A stretch of 64,000 nucleotides of DNA from Novispirillum itersonii (GCF_014205675.1 NZ_JACIIX010000001.1:482989-546988), one strand, 5' to 3'; counted from the first letter of the stretch, positions 16,275 through 26,047 are shown. The notes: generated by a model from the letters alone, not told the origin. Numbers and translations: made by a program.

Positions 16275-17276
16275 TTACGGGCGGTAGAAACCGACCGCGC
16301 GGTGCACTTCCTGAAGGATCGGTTCGGCAACGGCATTGGCCCGTTCCGCCCCGCTGCGCAGGACCCGGTCAATTTCCGCCGGATCGGCCAGAAGGCGCTT
16401 CATCTCGGCATTGATCGGCCCCAGCACCGACACCATCAGGTCAGTCAGACGCTGCTTGAAGTCGGAGAACTGGATGCCGCCGACCTCGGCCAGCACGTCG
16501 GCGCGGGTGCGGTCCGACATGGCGGCGAAGATGGTGACCAGATTGTCGGCTTCCGGGCGGCCCGCCAGACCGTCCACCGTTTCCGGCAGCGGCTCGGGAT
16601 CGGTCTTGGCCTTGCGCAGCTTCTGGGAAATGGTGTCGGCATCGTCGGTCATGTTGATGCGCGAATAATCCGACGGATCGGACTTCGACATCTTCTTGGC
16701 ACCGTCACGCAGGCTCATCACCCGGGTGGCTTCGCCAAGGATCAGCGGCTCCGGCACCGGGAAGATCTCGGCCCCGAAATCGTTGTTGAACTTGACGGCG
16801 ATGTCGCGGGTCAGTTCCAGATGCTGCTTCTGGTCTTCGCCGACCGGCACATGGGTGGCCTTGTAGACCAGAATGTCCGCCGCCATCAGGTTGGGGTAGA
16901 CATACAGGCCGACAGACGCGTTTTCCCGGTTCTTGCCCGCCTTGTCCTTGAACTGGGTCATGCGGTTCAGCCAGCCGATCCGCGCGACGCAGTTGAACAC
17001 CCACGCCAGCTGGGCATGGGCCGGAACCATCGACTGGTTGAACAGGATGCTCTTCACCGGATCAATCCCGGCGGCGATATAGGCGGCGGTCAGCTCGCGG
17101 GTGGCGCGGGTCAGGTCCTGCGGATCCTGCCAGACGGTGATCGCATGCTGGTCAACGACGCAGAAAATGCAGTCGTCGTGCTCCTTCTGTAGCCGCACCC
17201 AGTTACGGATGGCGCCGAGATAGTTGCCGAGATGCAGGTTGCCGGTGGGCTGGGCGCCCGAGAAAATACGCGTCAT
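16275..17276 (-). CDS. trpS: Tryptophanyl-tRNA synthetase
   Basis: This enzyme charges tRNA-Trp. The 333-residue product has the HIGH-type motif [11 protein letters not shown] near residue 10 and the KMSKS loop [15 protein letters not shown], plus [10 protein letters not shown] and [19 protein letters not shown] typical of the bacterial enzyme. The start at 17276 matches the conserved N-terminus ([12 protein letters not shown]); an in-frame start at 17318 adds 14 unconserved residues. It follows murJ on the same strand with a 126-base gap and ends before a strong terminator. Confidence 0.96.
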   Translation of the reverse strand: MTRIFSGAQPTGNLHLGNYLGAIRNWVRLQKEHDDCIFCVVDQHAITVWQDPQDLTRATRELTAAYIAAGIDPVKSILFNQSMVPAHAQLAWVFNCVARIGWLNRMTQFKDKAGKNRENASVGLYVYPNLMAADILVYKATHVPVGEDQKQHLELTRDIAVKFNNDFGAEIFPVPEPLILGEATRVMSLRDGAKKMSKSDPSDYSRINMTDDADTISQKLRKAKTDPEPLPETVDGLAGRPEADNLVTIFAAMSDRTRADVLAEVGGIQFSDFKQRLTDLMVSVLGPINAEMKRLLADPAEIDRVLRSGAERANAVAEPILQEVHRAVGFYRP

Positions 17277-17402
17277 GTCATCACTCTGATGCCAAGGGGA
17301 GGGCCGCGCTGTGGACACGGGCCCGGAACCCCTGCGGCATACCGCAACCGGCGGGCCGGATCAACCGCCGAGGCGTTGCAGCCCCGGCTTTTTCCCATTC
17401 CC

Positions 17403-19001
17403 TCAGCCTTCACCACCGGCGGCGGGATCAGACGGCGCCTTCGCCCCGGCCGGACGGCGGCGCAGCCCCTTGAACTGGGCCAGATCACTGCGGCGCACCG
17501 CCCCGGTCACAACCGCCATCGCCGCAAACACCATGCCCCCGGCCACGACCAGCCCGCCCAGCAGCAACCCCTGTGCCACCGAGGTATCCGGCACCCGGCC
17601 CTCTGCCAGCCAGCGCCCGGCCAGCAGCACCGCCGTCATCGCCAGCGTTGCCACCACAATGCGCGGCAGACGCGCCTTCAGCCGGTCATCCCAGCGGTAA
17701 TGGCCGCGACGGATCAGGGTGGTGGCCAGCAGGGCAGCGTTCAGCACGCTGGCCAGCGCCGTCGCCAGCGCAATGCCGACATGGGCCAGCACCTGCATCA
17801 GCGCCACATTCAGGATCACGTTGAACACCAGACACCCCAAGGCGATCCGCACCGGGGTTCTGGTGTCCTCGCGGGCAAAGAATCCGGGGGTGAACACCTT
17901 GACCAGAACATAGGACGGCAGGCCGACCGAGAACGCCATCAGGGCGGCGGCAGTGGCCTGCGCATCCTCCGCCGAGAACGCCCCGCGCTGGAACAGCACC
18001 CGGATGATCGGGTCCGCCAGCACGATCAGCCCGGCCATGGCCGGCAGGGTCAGCAGCAGGGCAAACTCAAGGGAGCGGTTCTGGCTGTCCGATGCCCCCT
18101 TCATATCTCCGGCGGCGATCTGCCGCGACAGGATCGGCAGCAGGGCGGTGCCGACAGCAATGCCGACCACCCCCAGCGGCAGCTGGTTCACCCGGTCGGC
18201 GAAATACAGGTAACTGACCGCCCCGTCCGACACCATCGACGCCAGCATGGTGTCGATCAGCAGGCTGATCTGGTACATCCCGGCTCCGAAGGCCACCGGC
18301 ACGATCCGCTTGAGCAGGGTTTTCACCTGATCATCCAGCCGGGGCCGGGTCAGGCGCGGCAGAAAACCGGCCCGCTTTGCCGCCGCCATCAGCCAGACAA
18401 ACTGCGCCACCCCGGCGGCGGCCGTCCCCCAGGCCAAGGCATGGCCCGGAGTTTCGGTAAACCGGCTGAGGCCGAGCAGCGCCGCCATCGACACCACATT
18501 CAGCAGAATCGGCGTGCCCGCCGCCGCCGCAAACCGGCCAAGGGAATTCAGCACCCCCGCCACCAGCGAGCAGAGCGAGATGAACAGCAGATAGGGGAAG
18601 CAGATCCGCGCCAGCTCGGTCGCCAGCTCGTGCTTACCCGGCACATCGGTAAAGCCGGGGGCAAACACATACATCGCCCACGGCATGACGATCATCATCA
18701 CCGCCGAAAACACCGCCACCACCAGTGCCAGAAAGGCATAGCAGCGGTTGGCGAAGTCCTTCGCCGCCTGCTCGCCGTCCTTTTCCAGCGTTGCCGAGAA
18801 CATCGGCACAAAGGCGGCCGAAAAGGCCCCTTCCGCGAACAGCCGCCGGAACAGGTTGGGAAACTTGAAGGCGACGAAATAGGCATCCGCCACCATCCCG
18901 GCCCCCAGCATGCTGGCGATCAGCATATCGCGGGCAAAACCGGTCAGGCGGGACAGCAGGGTATAGCCGCCGACAGTGGTGAAGGAACGCAGCAGGGACA
19001 T
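17403..19001 (-). CDS. murJ: Lipid II flippase MurJ
   Basis: MurJ flips the peptidoglycan precursor lipid II across the inner membrane. The 532-residue product has about 14 membrane helices. Its N-terminus RSFTTVGGYTLLSRLTGFARD, the segment AFKFPNLFRRLFAEGAFSAAFVP and the later RGAFSAEDAQATAAAL are family signatures carrying the Arg residues needed for lipid II transport. Length is normal. It lies upstream of trpS on the same strand, an order often seen in alphaproteobacteria. Confidence 0.95.
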   Translation of the reverse strand: MSLLRSFTTVGGYTLLSRLTGFARDMLIASMLGAGMVADAYFVAFKFPNLFRRLFAEGAFSAAFVPMFSATLEKDGEQAAKDFANRCYAFLALVVAVFSAVMMIVMPWAMYVFAPGFTDVPGKHELATELARICFPYLLFISLCSLVAGVLNSLGRFAAAAGTPILLNVVSMAALLGLSRFTETPGHALAWGTAAAGVAQFVWLMAAAKRAGFLPRLTRPRLDDQVKTLLKRIVPVAFGAGMYQISLLIDTMLASMVSDGAVSYLYFADRVNQLPLGVVGIAVGTALLPILSRQIAAGDMKGASDSQNRSLEFALLLTLPAMAGLIVLADPIIRVLFQRGAFSAEDAQATAAALMAFSVGLPSYVLVKVFTPGFFAREDTRTPVRIALGCLVFNVILNVALMQVLAHVGIALATALASVLNAALLATTLIRRGHYRWDDRLKARLPRIVVATLAMTAVLLAGRWLAEGRVPDTSVAQGLLLGGLVVAGGMVFAAMAVVTGAVRRSDLAQFKGLRRRPAGAKAPSDPAAGGEG

Positions 19002-19394
19002 GGGGCTTCTCTATCCGCTGACAGATCGGGCGAAGGCGGCCTTTTTACGCCGCCTGCCCGGCAAGGTCACATGCTTTTCTTCCGTGATGGCGGTGGTGCA
19101 AGCCGGTTGCACCGGACCACAGGCTTTGCTAACGTTGCGGTTATGACAACGCAGCGCCCCATGGCCCGCGGCACCGTCACCACTCCGGCCCTCCGCCCGG
19201 TTCTGGTTGCGGTCATTGCGCGAATTACAAACCTGGTTCCTCACTGAGGGCCAGGTTAAGCGCGTTTGTCCGTCCGTCTGCGGACCTGACATTCCCCGAC
19301 ATCTGATCCGGTGCCACGGGCACCGGCTTTTCCTCCCGGCTGACGCCCCCGCTGTGTCGCGGCGCGCCGGAATCCGTTGCGGAGTCTTTTTCCC
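19002..19394. other. Divergent intergenic region murJ / ACT gene
   Basis: About 390 bases with no gene that I can support. It contains a compact double-tier hairpin at 19230-19257 (AACCTGG...CCAGGTT enclosing CCTC-ACT-GAGG). This may lie in the leader of the plus-strand ACT-domain gene. Confidence 0.5.
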
Positions 19395-19685
19395 ATGTCC
19401 CACGTCACCGCCGACAGCTTCACCGCCTGCTATTCCGTCACCACCGACTCCGAACCCGGTGTCCTGCCGCGCCTGCTCGGGCATCTGGCCAAGATCGGGG
19501 TGGTCCCGACCCGGGTTCACGCCACCACCGCCGATGAGGAACTGCATGTTGACCTTCAGGTGACCGGTCTCGACGCCAACCGCGCCGCCCTGCTGGAACA
19601 GCGTTTTGCCACCACCGTCGGCGTGCTGTGGGTGGCCTATTCCAGCAAGGGTGTGGCGGATGGCTCCTCCGGCTTCTGGCTTTAA
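19395..19685 (+). CDS. Small ACT-domain-like protein
   Basis: A 96-residue protein predicted to fold as one ACT-like domain. The N-terminal strand and turn FTACYSVTTDSEPGVLPRLLGHLAKIGVVPTRV (short pieces: YSVTTDSEPGVLPRLL, KIGVVPTRVHA) resemble amino-acid-binding ACT regulators such as the small subunit of acetolactate synthase. No catalytic partner is adjacent. The ATG at 19395 has GGAG upstream; an in-frame TTG six codons earlier is less likely. It precedes rsmB, and a co-transcribed pair is possible (58-base gap). Confidence 0.65.
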   Translation: MSHVTADSFTACYSVTTDSEPGVLPRLLGHLAKIGVVPTRVHATTADEELHVDLQVTGLDANRAALLEQRFATTVGVLWVAYSSKGVADGSSGFWL

Positions 19686-19743
19686 GGCATCGGCACGCAA
19701 AAGGGCTTGACGGCGGCGGCAGGTTGGTGCTGGTACTGCGGGT

Positions 19744-21033
19744 ATGACTGATCTGCCGCTCAACCGCACCATCGCCCTGTCTCTGTTCACCGCCGTCCTG
19801 CGTGAAGGACGCCCGCTGGAGGAACAGGCAGACCTGCTGACCCGTCCGCTCGACCCGCGCGACCGTGGCTTCGTCCGCATGCTGGTGGCCACCACCCTGC
19901 GGCGGCTGGGGCAGATCGACATGGTCATCAACCATTTCCTCGACAAACCGATGCCGGCCAAGCTGGCCCCGGTGCGCGATATCATGCGCCTTGGCGCGGC
20001 CCAGATCCTGTTCCTCGACACCCCCGGCCACGCCGTTGTCGATACCTCGGTGGAACTGGTGAAGCGCGGCAAGCTGGCCCCCTATTCCGGCCTGGCCAAC
20101 GCGGTGCTGCGCCGGATCAGCCGTGACGGGGCCATGATCCGCGACCGCATTGACGCCGCCCGTTTCAACACCCCGAAGTGGCTGTGGCTGGACTGGTGCG
20201 ACCGCTACGGCGAAGAGACCGCCCACCGGATCGGTCAGGCCCATCTGGCGGAAGCCCCGCTGGACATCACCCTGCGCGACCCCGCCACCGCCGCTGACTG
20301 GACCGGACCGCTGGCCGCCGAGCCGCTGCCCGGCGGCAGCCTGCGCCGTCTGGCCGGAGGGGCTGTCTATGACCTGCCCGGATTCACCGATGGCCACTGG
20401 TGGGTACAGGATGCCGCCGCCGCCCTGCCGGTGCGGCTGATGGGCGACCTGACCGGCAAAACCGTCGCTGATCTGTGCGCCGCCCCCGGCGGTAAAACCC
20501 TGCAACTGGCCGCAGGCGGTGCCACCGTCACCGCCGTTGACCGCTCCGCCCGCCGCCTGCGCCGGGTCAGCGAGAATCTGGCCCGCACCGGCCTGACCGC
20601 GACGCTGATCGATGCCGATGCCACCGAATGGCGGCCGGAGGCCCTGCTGGATGCGGTGCTGCTGGATGCCCCCTGCTCGGCCACCGGCACCATCCGCCGC
20701 CACCCCGACGTCGCCCGCCACAAGCGCCCCGATGACGTGGCGGCTCTGGCCGAAACACAGGCTGCCCTGCTGGCCGCCGCCGCCGAGATGGTCAAACCCG
20801 GTGGGATGCTGATCTACTGCACCTGCTCCCTCCAGAAGGCGGAAGGGGAAGACCAGATTGCCGCCGCACTGGCGGCCGGTCTGCCGTGGCAGCGCGATCC
20901 GATTCGGGCCGAGGAGCTTCCGGGGCTCGAAAATGCCCTGACTCCGGACGGCGACGTCCGCACCCTGCCCTGCCATCTGGAAGAGCGGGGCGGCATGGAC
21001 GGCTTCTTCATCGCCCGCCTGCGCCGGACCTGA
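19744..21033 (+). CDS. rsmB: 16S rRNA (cytosine-967-C5)-methyltransferase RsmB
   Basis: This enzyme methylates C967 of 16S rRNA with S-adenosylmethionine. The 429-residue product has an N-terminal NusB-like RNA-binding domain (about 1-135) and a C-terminal Rossmann methyltransferase. The SAM motif is VADLCAAPGGKTLQLA, motif IV is DAPCSATGTIRRHPDV and motif VI is IYCTCSLQKAEGE; the last two Cys are the catalytic pair. Length and order match RsmB/Sun proteins. Confidence 0.93.
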   Translation: MTDLPLNRTIALSLFTAVLREGRPLEEQADLLTRPLDPRDRGFVRMLVATTLRRLGQIDMVINHFLDKPMPAKLAPVRDIMRLGAAQILFLDTPGHAVVDTSVELVKRGKLAPYSGLANAVLRRISRDGAMIRDRIDAARFNTPKWLWLDWCDRYGEETAHRIGQAHLAEAPLDITLRDPATAADWTGPLAAEPLPGGSLRRLAGGAVYDLPGFTDGHWWVQDAAAALPVRLMGDLTGKTVADLCAAPGGKTLQLAAGGATVTAVDRSARRLRRVSENLARTGLTATLIDADATEWRPEALLDAVLLDAPCSATGTIRRHPDVARHKRPDDVAALAETQAALLAAAAEMVKPGGMLIYCTCSLQKAEGEDQIAAALAAGLPWQRDPIRAEELPGLENALTPDGDVRTLPCHLEERGGMDGFFIARLRRT

Positions 21034-21044
21034 GCGATTACCCT

Positions 21045-21075
21045 GCGGGGATTGTTGGATTTTTTCAATCCCCGC
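21045..21075 (+). terminator. Hairpin after rsmB
   Basis: A perfect 10-bp stem (GCGGGGATTG with CAATCCCCGC) encloses an 11-base loop that itself holds a T6 run, and it lies 12 bases after the rsmB stop. There is no U tail after the stem, so termination is possible but not certain. Confidence 0.45.
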
Positions 21076-21129
21076 GGATTATGACAGAAATGTACACGCT
21101 CCGCGTTTTGTGCGGCGCAACATTTTCTT

Positions 21130-21158
21130 TTGACACCCCCCGCCATTATCCGTATCGT
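21130..21158 (+). promoter_or_regulatory. Predicted promoter of the phasin gene
   Basis: A perfect -35 TTGACA is followed by a 17-base spacer and TATCGT. The predicted start is about 220 bases before the phasin ATG, so the mRNA has a long leader. The region 21034-21384 otherwise holds only the rsmB hairpin. Confidence 0.45.
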
Positions 21159-21384
21159 CGCCGCCAGTGCTGTCGGTGACTGACCGTCTTTGCGCGTCTT
21201 TATTTCTTCGCTTCCGGGCGGTTTCCGGCCCCTTGTCCAACGGTGAGTTCCGCCCTGGATCCGGGCTGGCTGAAGACCCTGACCAGCAGGCTGTCACGGC
21301 CCCGCAGACAGGCACCAAGCCCGCCGGACCGTGCTGGCCAAAGAGTATGGCTTCTTTCTCATCCCGCGAGAGGACACCCGCGCC

Positions 21385-21930
21385 ATGACCACCAAGCTTG
21401 ATTCCCTGCTGGACTTTGACCTGACCAAATATATGGCTGATTTCAAGGCCCCGGGCGTTAACGTTGACGCCCTGGTGTCGACCCATAAGAAGAACATTGA
21501 GGCGATGACCGCCGCCAACAAGCTGGCGTACGAAAGCTTCCAGACCATTGCCCGCCGTCAGGCCGAAATCCTGCGGCAGGGTCTGGAAGAAGTCAGCTCC
21601 GTCTCCGCCGCCCCGATCAGCGATCTGTCGTCGGTCAATGACCGTATCGCCCAGCAGACCTCGCTGGTGAAGGATGCGTTCGAAAAGAACCTGTCCAACG
21701 TGAAGGAACTGGCCGAACTGCTGATCAAGTCGAACAACGAAGTGTTTGACCTGCTCAGCGCCCGCTTCAGCCAGTCTCTGGAAGAACTGAAGGGTCAGCT
21801 GGAAGCCGCGCCGAAGGCTGCGACTCCCGCCGCCGCCGCCGCTCCGGCTGAAGCCCCGGCCGCAGACGAGCCGAAGGCTGCCGCCCCGGCGGCTGCCAAG
21901 GCCCCGGCCCGCAAGCCGGCGACCGTGTAA
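21385..21930 (+). CDS. Phasin family protein
   Basis: Phasins coat polyhydroxyalkanoate granules. The 181-residue product has an amphipathic helical core (about 10-140) with family phrases FKAPGVNVDALVSTHKKNIEAMTAANKLAYE and QAEILRQGLEE (cited in part), then an Ala/Pro/Lys-rich tail resembling the PAKAA tails of other alphaproteobacterial phasins. The ATG at 21385 follows GAGAGGA. It is a single gene with its own promoter and a textbook terminator, consistent with high expression. No PHA synthase is in the window. Confidence 0.88.
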   Translation: MTTKLDSLLDFDLTKYMADFKAPGVNVDALVSTHKKNIEAMTAANKLAYESFQTIARRQAEILRQGLEEVSSVSAAPISDLSSVNDRIAQQTSLVKDAFEKNLSNVKELAELLIKSNNEVFDLLSARFSQSLEELKGQLEAAPKAATPAAAAAPAEAPAADEPKAAAPAAAKAPARKPATV

Positions 21931-22039
21931 TCCTGATCCGGTCTTTCTGATCCGGTTTTCCGGCCAGCCTGCTGACGTGGGCTGGCCGGTTCCGTTTCAG
22001 CCCTCCTCCCCCCACGGAACGGAGCAGTCCGGATCAAAC

Positions 22040-22074
22040 AAAAAAGCCCGGTCCTGTGCAGACCGGGCTTTTTT
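22040..22074 (+). terminator. Strong intrinsic terminator of the phasin gene
   Basis: Six A, an 8-bp GC stem (GCCCGGTC/GACCGGGC), a 7-base loop and six T. It is symmetrical and would also work on the minus strand. Confidence 0.9.
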
Positions 22075-22090
22075 GTATCAGGAAGATGCA

Positions 22091-22133
22091 GTGGCCGCCG
22101 GACCGGGCGGGGGAGGGATAGTCCGGCGGCCAC
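22091..22133. repeat. Perfect 13-bp inverted repeat
   Basis: Positions 22091-22103 are the exact reverse complement of 22121-22133 (GTGGCCGCCGGAC arms) around a purine-rich 17-base loop. It lies just downstream of the phasin terminator and has no U tail. It may be a protein-binding dyad or part of the RNA element that follows. Confidence 0.6.
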
Positions 22134-22199
22134 CAGCAGAAGCACGACACCATGTCCCCCGGGTCTCCTGAGCGCGGAATGGATTACCGGATGATGTCC

Positions 22200-22367
22200 A
22201 CCCAAAGGGCGTTTAGCTTCTGATCAGAGAGGATTGCGCGCCTCTCTGCCACTCTCTTTTGCAGGAGGTGTGCCAGTTTCCCACGAGACCGGAAAACTGG
22301 CCGAACACTCCCGATAACACATTCTAACTTATAATTTTTACGCCTTGTCTACCGACAGGCATTTTTT
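22200..22367 (+). ncRNA. Candidate small RNA ending in an intrinsic terminator
   Basis: Within a 380-base gene-free stretch there are three stems in a row: 22225-22248 (8 bp, CAGAGAGG/CCTCTCTG), 22264-22311 (GGAG-TGT plus GCCAGTTT-CC arms, about 17 bp with small bulges) and 22342-22360 followed by ATTTTTT to 22367, a terminator on the plus strand. No gene on that strand ends nearby, since the phasin has its own terminator 270 bases earlier. A separate short transcript is the simplest reading. The 5' end is a guess because I see no clear promoter. Confidence 0.35.
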
Positions 22368-22456
22368 CAGGCCCGCAGCGCCATTGCAAATCGCTTCGCA
22401 TTTTGCGACGACGCTTTCATCAGCCCTCGCTGATTTGGCGGATTGCGAGTCAACGG

Positions 22457-23542
22457 TCATTCGTCACCGTCCTCATCGCCGTCATCCTCCGCCACCGGCA
22501 GGGCGCCCCAGCTGACGGTGCCCCCGGTCAGCAGCACGGCAATCTGCCAGATGTTCAGGGCCTGAAGGCGGGTGCCGTCGCTGACGCTCCAGAACGACAC
22601 GCCACTGTCAACCGACAGGTCGGAGCGCAGCCGCGACAGGAACACCCGTTCCTCGCCGGAGGTTTCCGCCATGGTCACCATGCCTTCATCAACCCGGTGA
22701 TCGACGACGGACAGGCCATCGGCCTGCCGCAGCACCTCCCGCGCCTCCTTATCCGTCACCGGGCGGTCACATTCGACGGTCACGTACTGGCCAAGGCCGA
22801 CAAAGGCGGCAACCCGGGCCGCCGTGACATGCACCCGCAGATCCGGGTCCAGCGCCTTCCGCACCGCCAGCGCCACCGCCAGCTCATCATCGGTCGCCCC
22901 GCCCTCGGCAAAGCCGCCGACCTGCGGAATCACGTTGAAGGCGATCTGCTTGGCGAAGATTTCCTTGTTGCTGGCCGGCGGCTCATTCACATAAATGCCA
23001 CGGGTCTGCCGGAACAGCTCATCCATCCCTTCCCGACCGGCGTCGGCGGTGGAATGGAAGGCGGTGATCACCGCCCGGCTGGCCTGAAAACTGTCATACA
23101 GCGGGGCCAGCGCCAGCACCGCCTGCACCGCCGAGGCGGTCGGGGCCGACACCACCCGCTTGCGCTCCACCGCGTCCAGATCATCGGAGTTCACCCCGGC
23201 CACCACCATCGGCACGCCCGGCTCCGTGCTGTAATGCCCGCTGGCATCAATCACCCGCGCCCCGGCCTTGACCGCACGCGGGCCGACCTTGACCGCCACG
23301 GCGGCGGTATCGGCCAGAATCACCAGCGACACGGTGGAGAAATCGAACGTATCCATATTCTGGAGGCTGACGTCGTCATCCTCACCATAGGAAAACTCGC
23401 GGCCAACCGTTCCGGCAGGCCCGAGGGCCACCAGCTGTTCGACAGGAATCCCCTGTTCGGCCAGAACCGACAGAAGCTCCTGCCCGAGGTGGCTGGCGGC
23501 GCCAACCAGGGCGATCCGGCAATCGGTGGGAAAAGCGGTCAT
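22457..23542 (-). CDS. Aspartate-semialdehyde dehydrogenase paralogue lacking catalytic residues
   Basis: A 361-residue protein with the two-domain fold of aspartate-semialdehyde dehydrogenase. The family's active-site Cys (PNCST) is replaced by PTASA with Ala136, the substrate Gln of the TYQ segment is AFH (His163), and the catalytic His of GHS is GLG (Leu250). The N-terminal dinucleotide region is altered (ALVGAASHLGQELL). It therefore cannot perform the normal reaction and resembles E. coli Usg, an ASD homologue without known function. The C-terminus is acidic (AEDDGDEDGDE). The ATG at 23542 follows GAGGAA. It is a single gene. Confidence 0.85.
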   Translation of the reverse strand: MTAFPTDCRIALVGAASHLGQELLSVLAEQGIPVEQLVALGPAGTVGREFSYGEDDDVSLQNMDTFDFSTVSLVILADTAAVAVKVGPRAVKAGARVIDASGHYSTEPGVPMVVAGVNSDDLDAVERKRVVSAPTASAVQAVLALAPLYDSFQASRAVITAFHSTADAGREGMDELFRQTRGIYVNEPPASNKEIFAKQIAFNVIPQVGGFAEGGATDDELAVALAVRKALDPDLRVHVTAARVAAFVGLGQYVTVECDRPVTDKEAREVLRQADGLSVVDHRVDEGMVTMAETSGEERVFLSRLRSDLSVDSGVSFWSVSDGTRLQALNIWQIAVLLTGGTVSWGALPVAEDDGDEDGDE

Positions 23543-23796
23543 GACGGTTCCTCATACAACGGGAATAAACAGAGATGCCGGAAGGTAGGCCGTGCGCTGC
23601 GGCGGCGCAAGGCCTGTCTGCCCCCACCGGGATACCGTCACGGCCCCGTCTTTTAACCATGCGGAAAGGCGGGGTCGGTATAGTATGGTTTCTGCCAGTG
23701 CCCTGAGTCGCTCCCACAAAGCGGACCGGGCCCCGGAACAGCTCAGACCCCGGAATCAGCTCAAACCCTCGGGCAGAGGCCAACGGAGTAGACGGC

Positions 23797-24651
23797 GTGC
23801 GTGACGTCTCGGAAGTCTTTCTGGAACGCCTGATAGAGGCAATCCGTCATGGGTATCGGCTGGATGATCCCCGCGACCCGGAAGTGCTGAACCGCTGGGC
23901 GCACGTCTGCCGTGACCTGCCGGAAAATGCCCTGCCGTTGGTGATTCCCCGTACCCTGCGCGGCCTGCTGCGCCAGCCGGACCTCGGCCCCCGCCTGCGG
24001 GATGTCTGCGGGATCTCGGAGTCCCTGCCGCTTCAGCACGAAGCCATTGCCCCGCACGTCATCAGTTACCGCCGGTATATGGCCGCCCGTGGCAACGACC
24101 CGCAGAACCGCGAGGCCCAGCGGACCATCGCCCAGCTGCGGGCTGAGCTGCGGGCCCTGCGGCAGGAATTCCACGCCCTGTTCGATCAGGCCGCCGGTGT
24201 GGAGATGGAGCGGGAGCGCCTGTCATCCGAAAACGCCAGCCTCCAGCAGCAGCTTCTGGCCGAACGGCTGCGGGCGGAGGAGAGTGAACGCCGCCTGCAG
24301 GACGTGAAGGACAAGACCTTCCGCATGTTCCGCCTGTACCTGTTCATGCTGCGGGAAGAGCGGGAACGGCTGTCCAACGATCCCCGCCGGGAACGGTTGC
24401 TGACCGCCGAAATCGCCGTGGAAACCCATGCCGCGACGCTGGAGTCGCTGGGAGCCTACCCGCAGGCGGAAGAGCAGGCGCAGGAAATTCTCGGCGAACC
24501 GCTGTTCACCCAGTATTTCCGCGCCCCAGAGGGCAGCGGACGGCTGGCCAACCTGACCGCCACCGATCCGGATCCCACCCCCGAACCCGAGCCGCCTGAA
24601 GCGTCCGAGCAGAAGAACGTCTTCACGCTGCGCCCCCGGGCCCGCTCCTGA
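23797..24651 (+). CDS. Coiled-coil protein of unknown function
   Basis: I do not recognise this 284-residue protein. The N-terminal half (1-105) is helical and contains RHGYRLDDPRDPEVLNRWA. Residues about 105-190 form a charged coiled coil (REAQRTIAQLRAELRALRQE, ENASLQQQLLAERLRAEE). The C-terminal 45 residues are Pro/Glu-rich and end with NVFTLRPRARS. No signal peptide or membrane helix is seen. The start is GTG at 23797, supported by GGAG 8 bases upstream. Codon use matches its neighbours, so it is probably a real gene. Confidence 0.75.
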   Translation: MRDVSEVFLERLIEAIRHGYRLDDPRDPEVLNRWAHVCRDLPENALPLVIPRTLRGLLRQPDLGPRLRDVCGISESLPLQHEAIAPHVISYRRYMAARGNDPQNREAQRTIAQLRAELRALRQEFHALFDQAAGVEMERERLSSENASLQQQLLAERLRAEESERRLQDVKDKTFRMFRLYLFMLREERERLSNDPRRERLLTAEIAVETHAATLESLGAYPQAEEQAQEILGEPLFTQYFRAPEGSGRLANLTATDPDPTPEPEPPEASEQKNVFTLRPRARS

Positions 24652-24808
24652 TCTCCGGATAACCGCAGAACCTCTCAGAAAAGGCGATCCTTTCCTGACG
24701 GACGGACCCTGACTGTCGGTGAAGGTGGCCCCAATCGCAGACAGTCCCTTGCTGCCCCCGGCGGGCGGCGTAGGGTGAGGACAGACCCCCGCTGTACGGA
24801 TCTGTCCG

Positions 24809-26047
24809 ATGTCCTCCGCCTCTTCCACGCTTCTTCCCTCAGCCTCCCCCGCGCCGTCCCGCATCGCAGAGGTGGATGGCCTGCGGGGCTTCGCCCTGCT
24901 GGGCATTCTGGTGGTCAACAGCGCCGCCTTCGCCAGCCCGTACTTTGGCAGCGGCCTTCCCGATCCGGCATTCAGCGCCCCCCTCGACAGCGCAGTCCGG
25001 TTTCTGAGCACCACCCTGTTTGAATCCAAGTTCTATCTGCTGTTCTCGTTTCTGTTCGGCTACAGCTTTACCCTGCAACTGGCTTCCGCCCGACGGGCAG
25101 CCCGGCCGCATCACCCCGCCTTTCTGCGCCGCCTGACCCTGCTGCTGGCCCTGGGGATTGCCCACGCCTGCCTGCTGTATCCCGGCGACATCCTGACCAT
25201 TTATGCGCTGATGGGGCTGCTGCTGATCCCACTGCAACGGCTGTCACCCCGCCGGTGCCTGCTGCTGGCCGTTCTGCTGATCACCGCCCTGTCCACCGCC
25301 GTTGCCGGTCTTGGCGTTCTGGATCACTGGGCCGGGACGCCGCCCACCGACGCGGTGGAAACGGCCGATGCCGTCGCCAACACTCTGACCCACTACCGGG
25401 AAGGCCTTCTCAGCACGATCCGCTTCAATGTGGAGGAATGGTCTGAAAGCGTCTGGCTGTTTCTGCTGCTGTATCAGGGCCCGCACGCTCTGGCGATGTT
25501 TCTGCTGGGGTTGGCCGCCGGACAGAAGGGGCTGCTGGAGTCCGGCACTCTCCCGGACCGGATCCTGTGGCGCGCCGTCATCACCTGCGGCCCGGTCGGC
25601 CTTGCCGGAGGGCTGGCGCTGGCCCTCGCCGGAGAGCTAACTCCCGGGGCCGGTCTCGGCACCATCATCACCGGCCTGACCGATCTGACAGCCCCCAGCC
25701 TGACCGCAACCTACGCCGCCGGTCTTCTCCTGCTCCTGAGACGCTTCCCCGGGGGATGGCTGGCCCGGGGGATGGCGGCGGCCGGACGGATGGCCCTGAG
25801 CAATTACCTGACCCAGTCGGCAATCTGTAGTCTGGTGTTCACCGGCTACGGTCTGGCCCTCAGCGGCTCGGTCTCTCCGCTGTTCACCCTGCTGTTCGCC
25901 TTCGCGGTCTATGGGGGCCAGCTTGCGGTGTCCCGCCTCTGGCTGCGATTTTATCAGCAGGGACCGGCGGAATGCCTGTTACGGGCCTTTACCCACTGGC
26001 AGGCCCCCCGCCTGCCCCGGGTCACCCGCCACGCACCCGGCGGATAA
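24809..26047 (+). CDS. DUF418 family membrane protein (YeiB-like)
   Basis: A 412-residue membrane protein of unknown function with about ten helices. The N-terminal phrase [20 protein letters not shown] and the segment [17 protein letters not shown] are typical of DUF418 proteins, as is the C-terminal [11 protein letters not shown]. Roles in acyl or lipid modification have been suggested for related families, but nothing here defines a substrate. The ribosome site is weak. Its 3' end overlaps the convergent chemoreceptor gene by 26 bases. Confidence 0.86.
   Translation: MSSASSTLLPSASPAPSRIAEVDGLRGFALLGILVVNSAAFASPYFGSGLPDPAFSAPLDSAVRFLSTTLFESKFYLLFSFLFGYSFTLQLASARRAARPHHPAFLRRLTLLLALGIAHACLLYPGDILTIYALMGLLLIPLQRLSPRRCLLLAVLLITALSTAVAGLGVLDHWAGTPPTDAVETADAVANTLTHYREGLLSTIRFNVEEWSESVWLFLLLYQGPHALAMFLLGLAAGQKGLLESGTLPDRILWRAVITCGPVGLAGGLALALAGELTPGAGLGTIITGLTDLTAPSLTATYAAGLLLLLRRFPGGWLARGMAAAGRMALSNYLTQSAICSLVFTGYGLALSGSVSPLFTLLFAFAVYGGQLAVSRLWLRFYQQGPAECLLRAFTHWQAPRLPRVTRHAPGG

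Noticed and set aside
17232-19247. A 671-codon plus-strand open frame
   Set aside because: Antisense to murJ; the product is Gln/His/Arg-rich with no recognisable domain.
21933-22456. Possible remnant of a mobile element in the spacer after the phasin
   Set aside because: The inverted repeats are internal hairpins; there are no flanking direct repeats and no transposase fragment on either strand.
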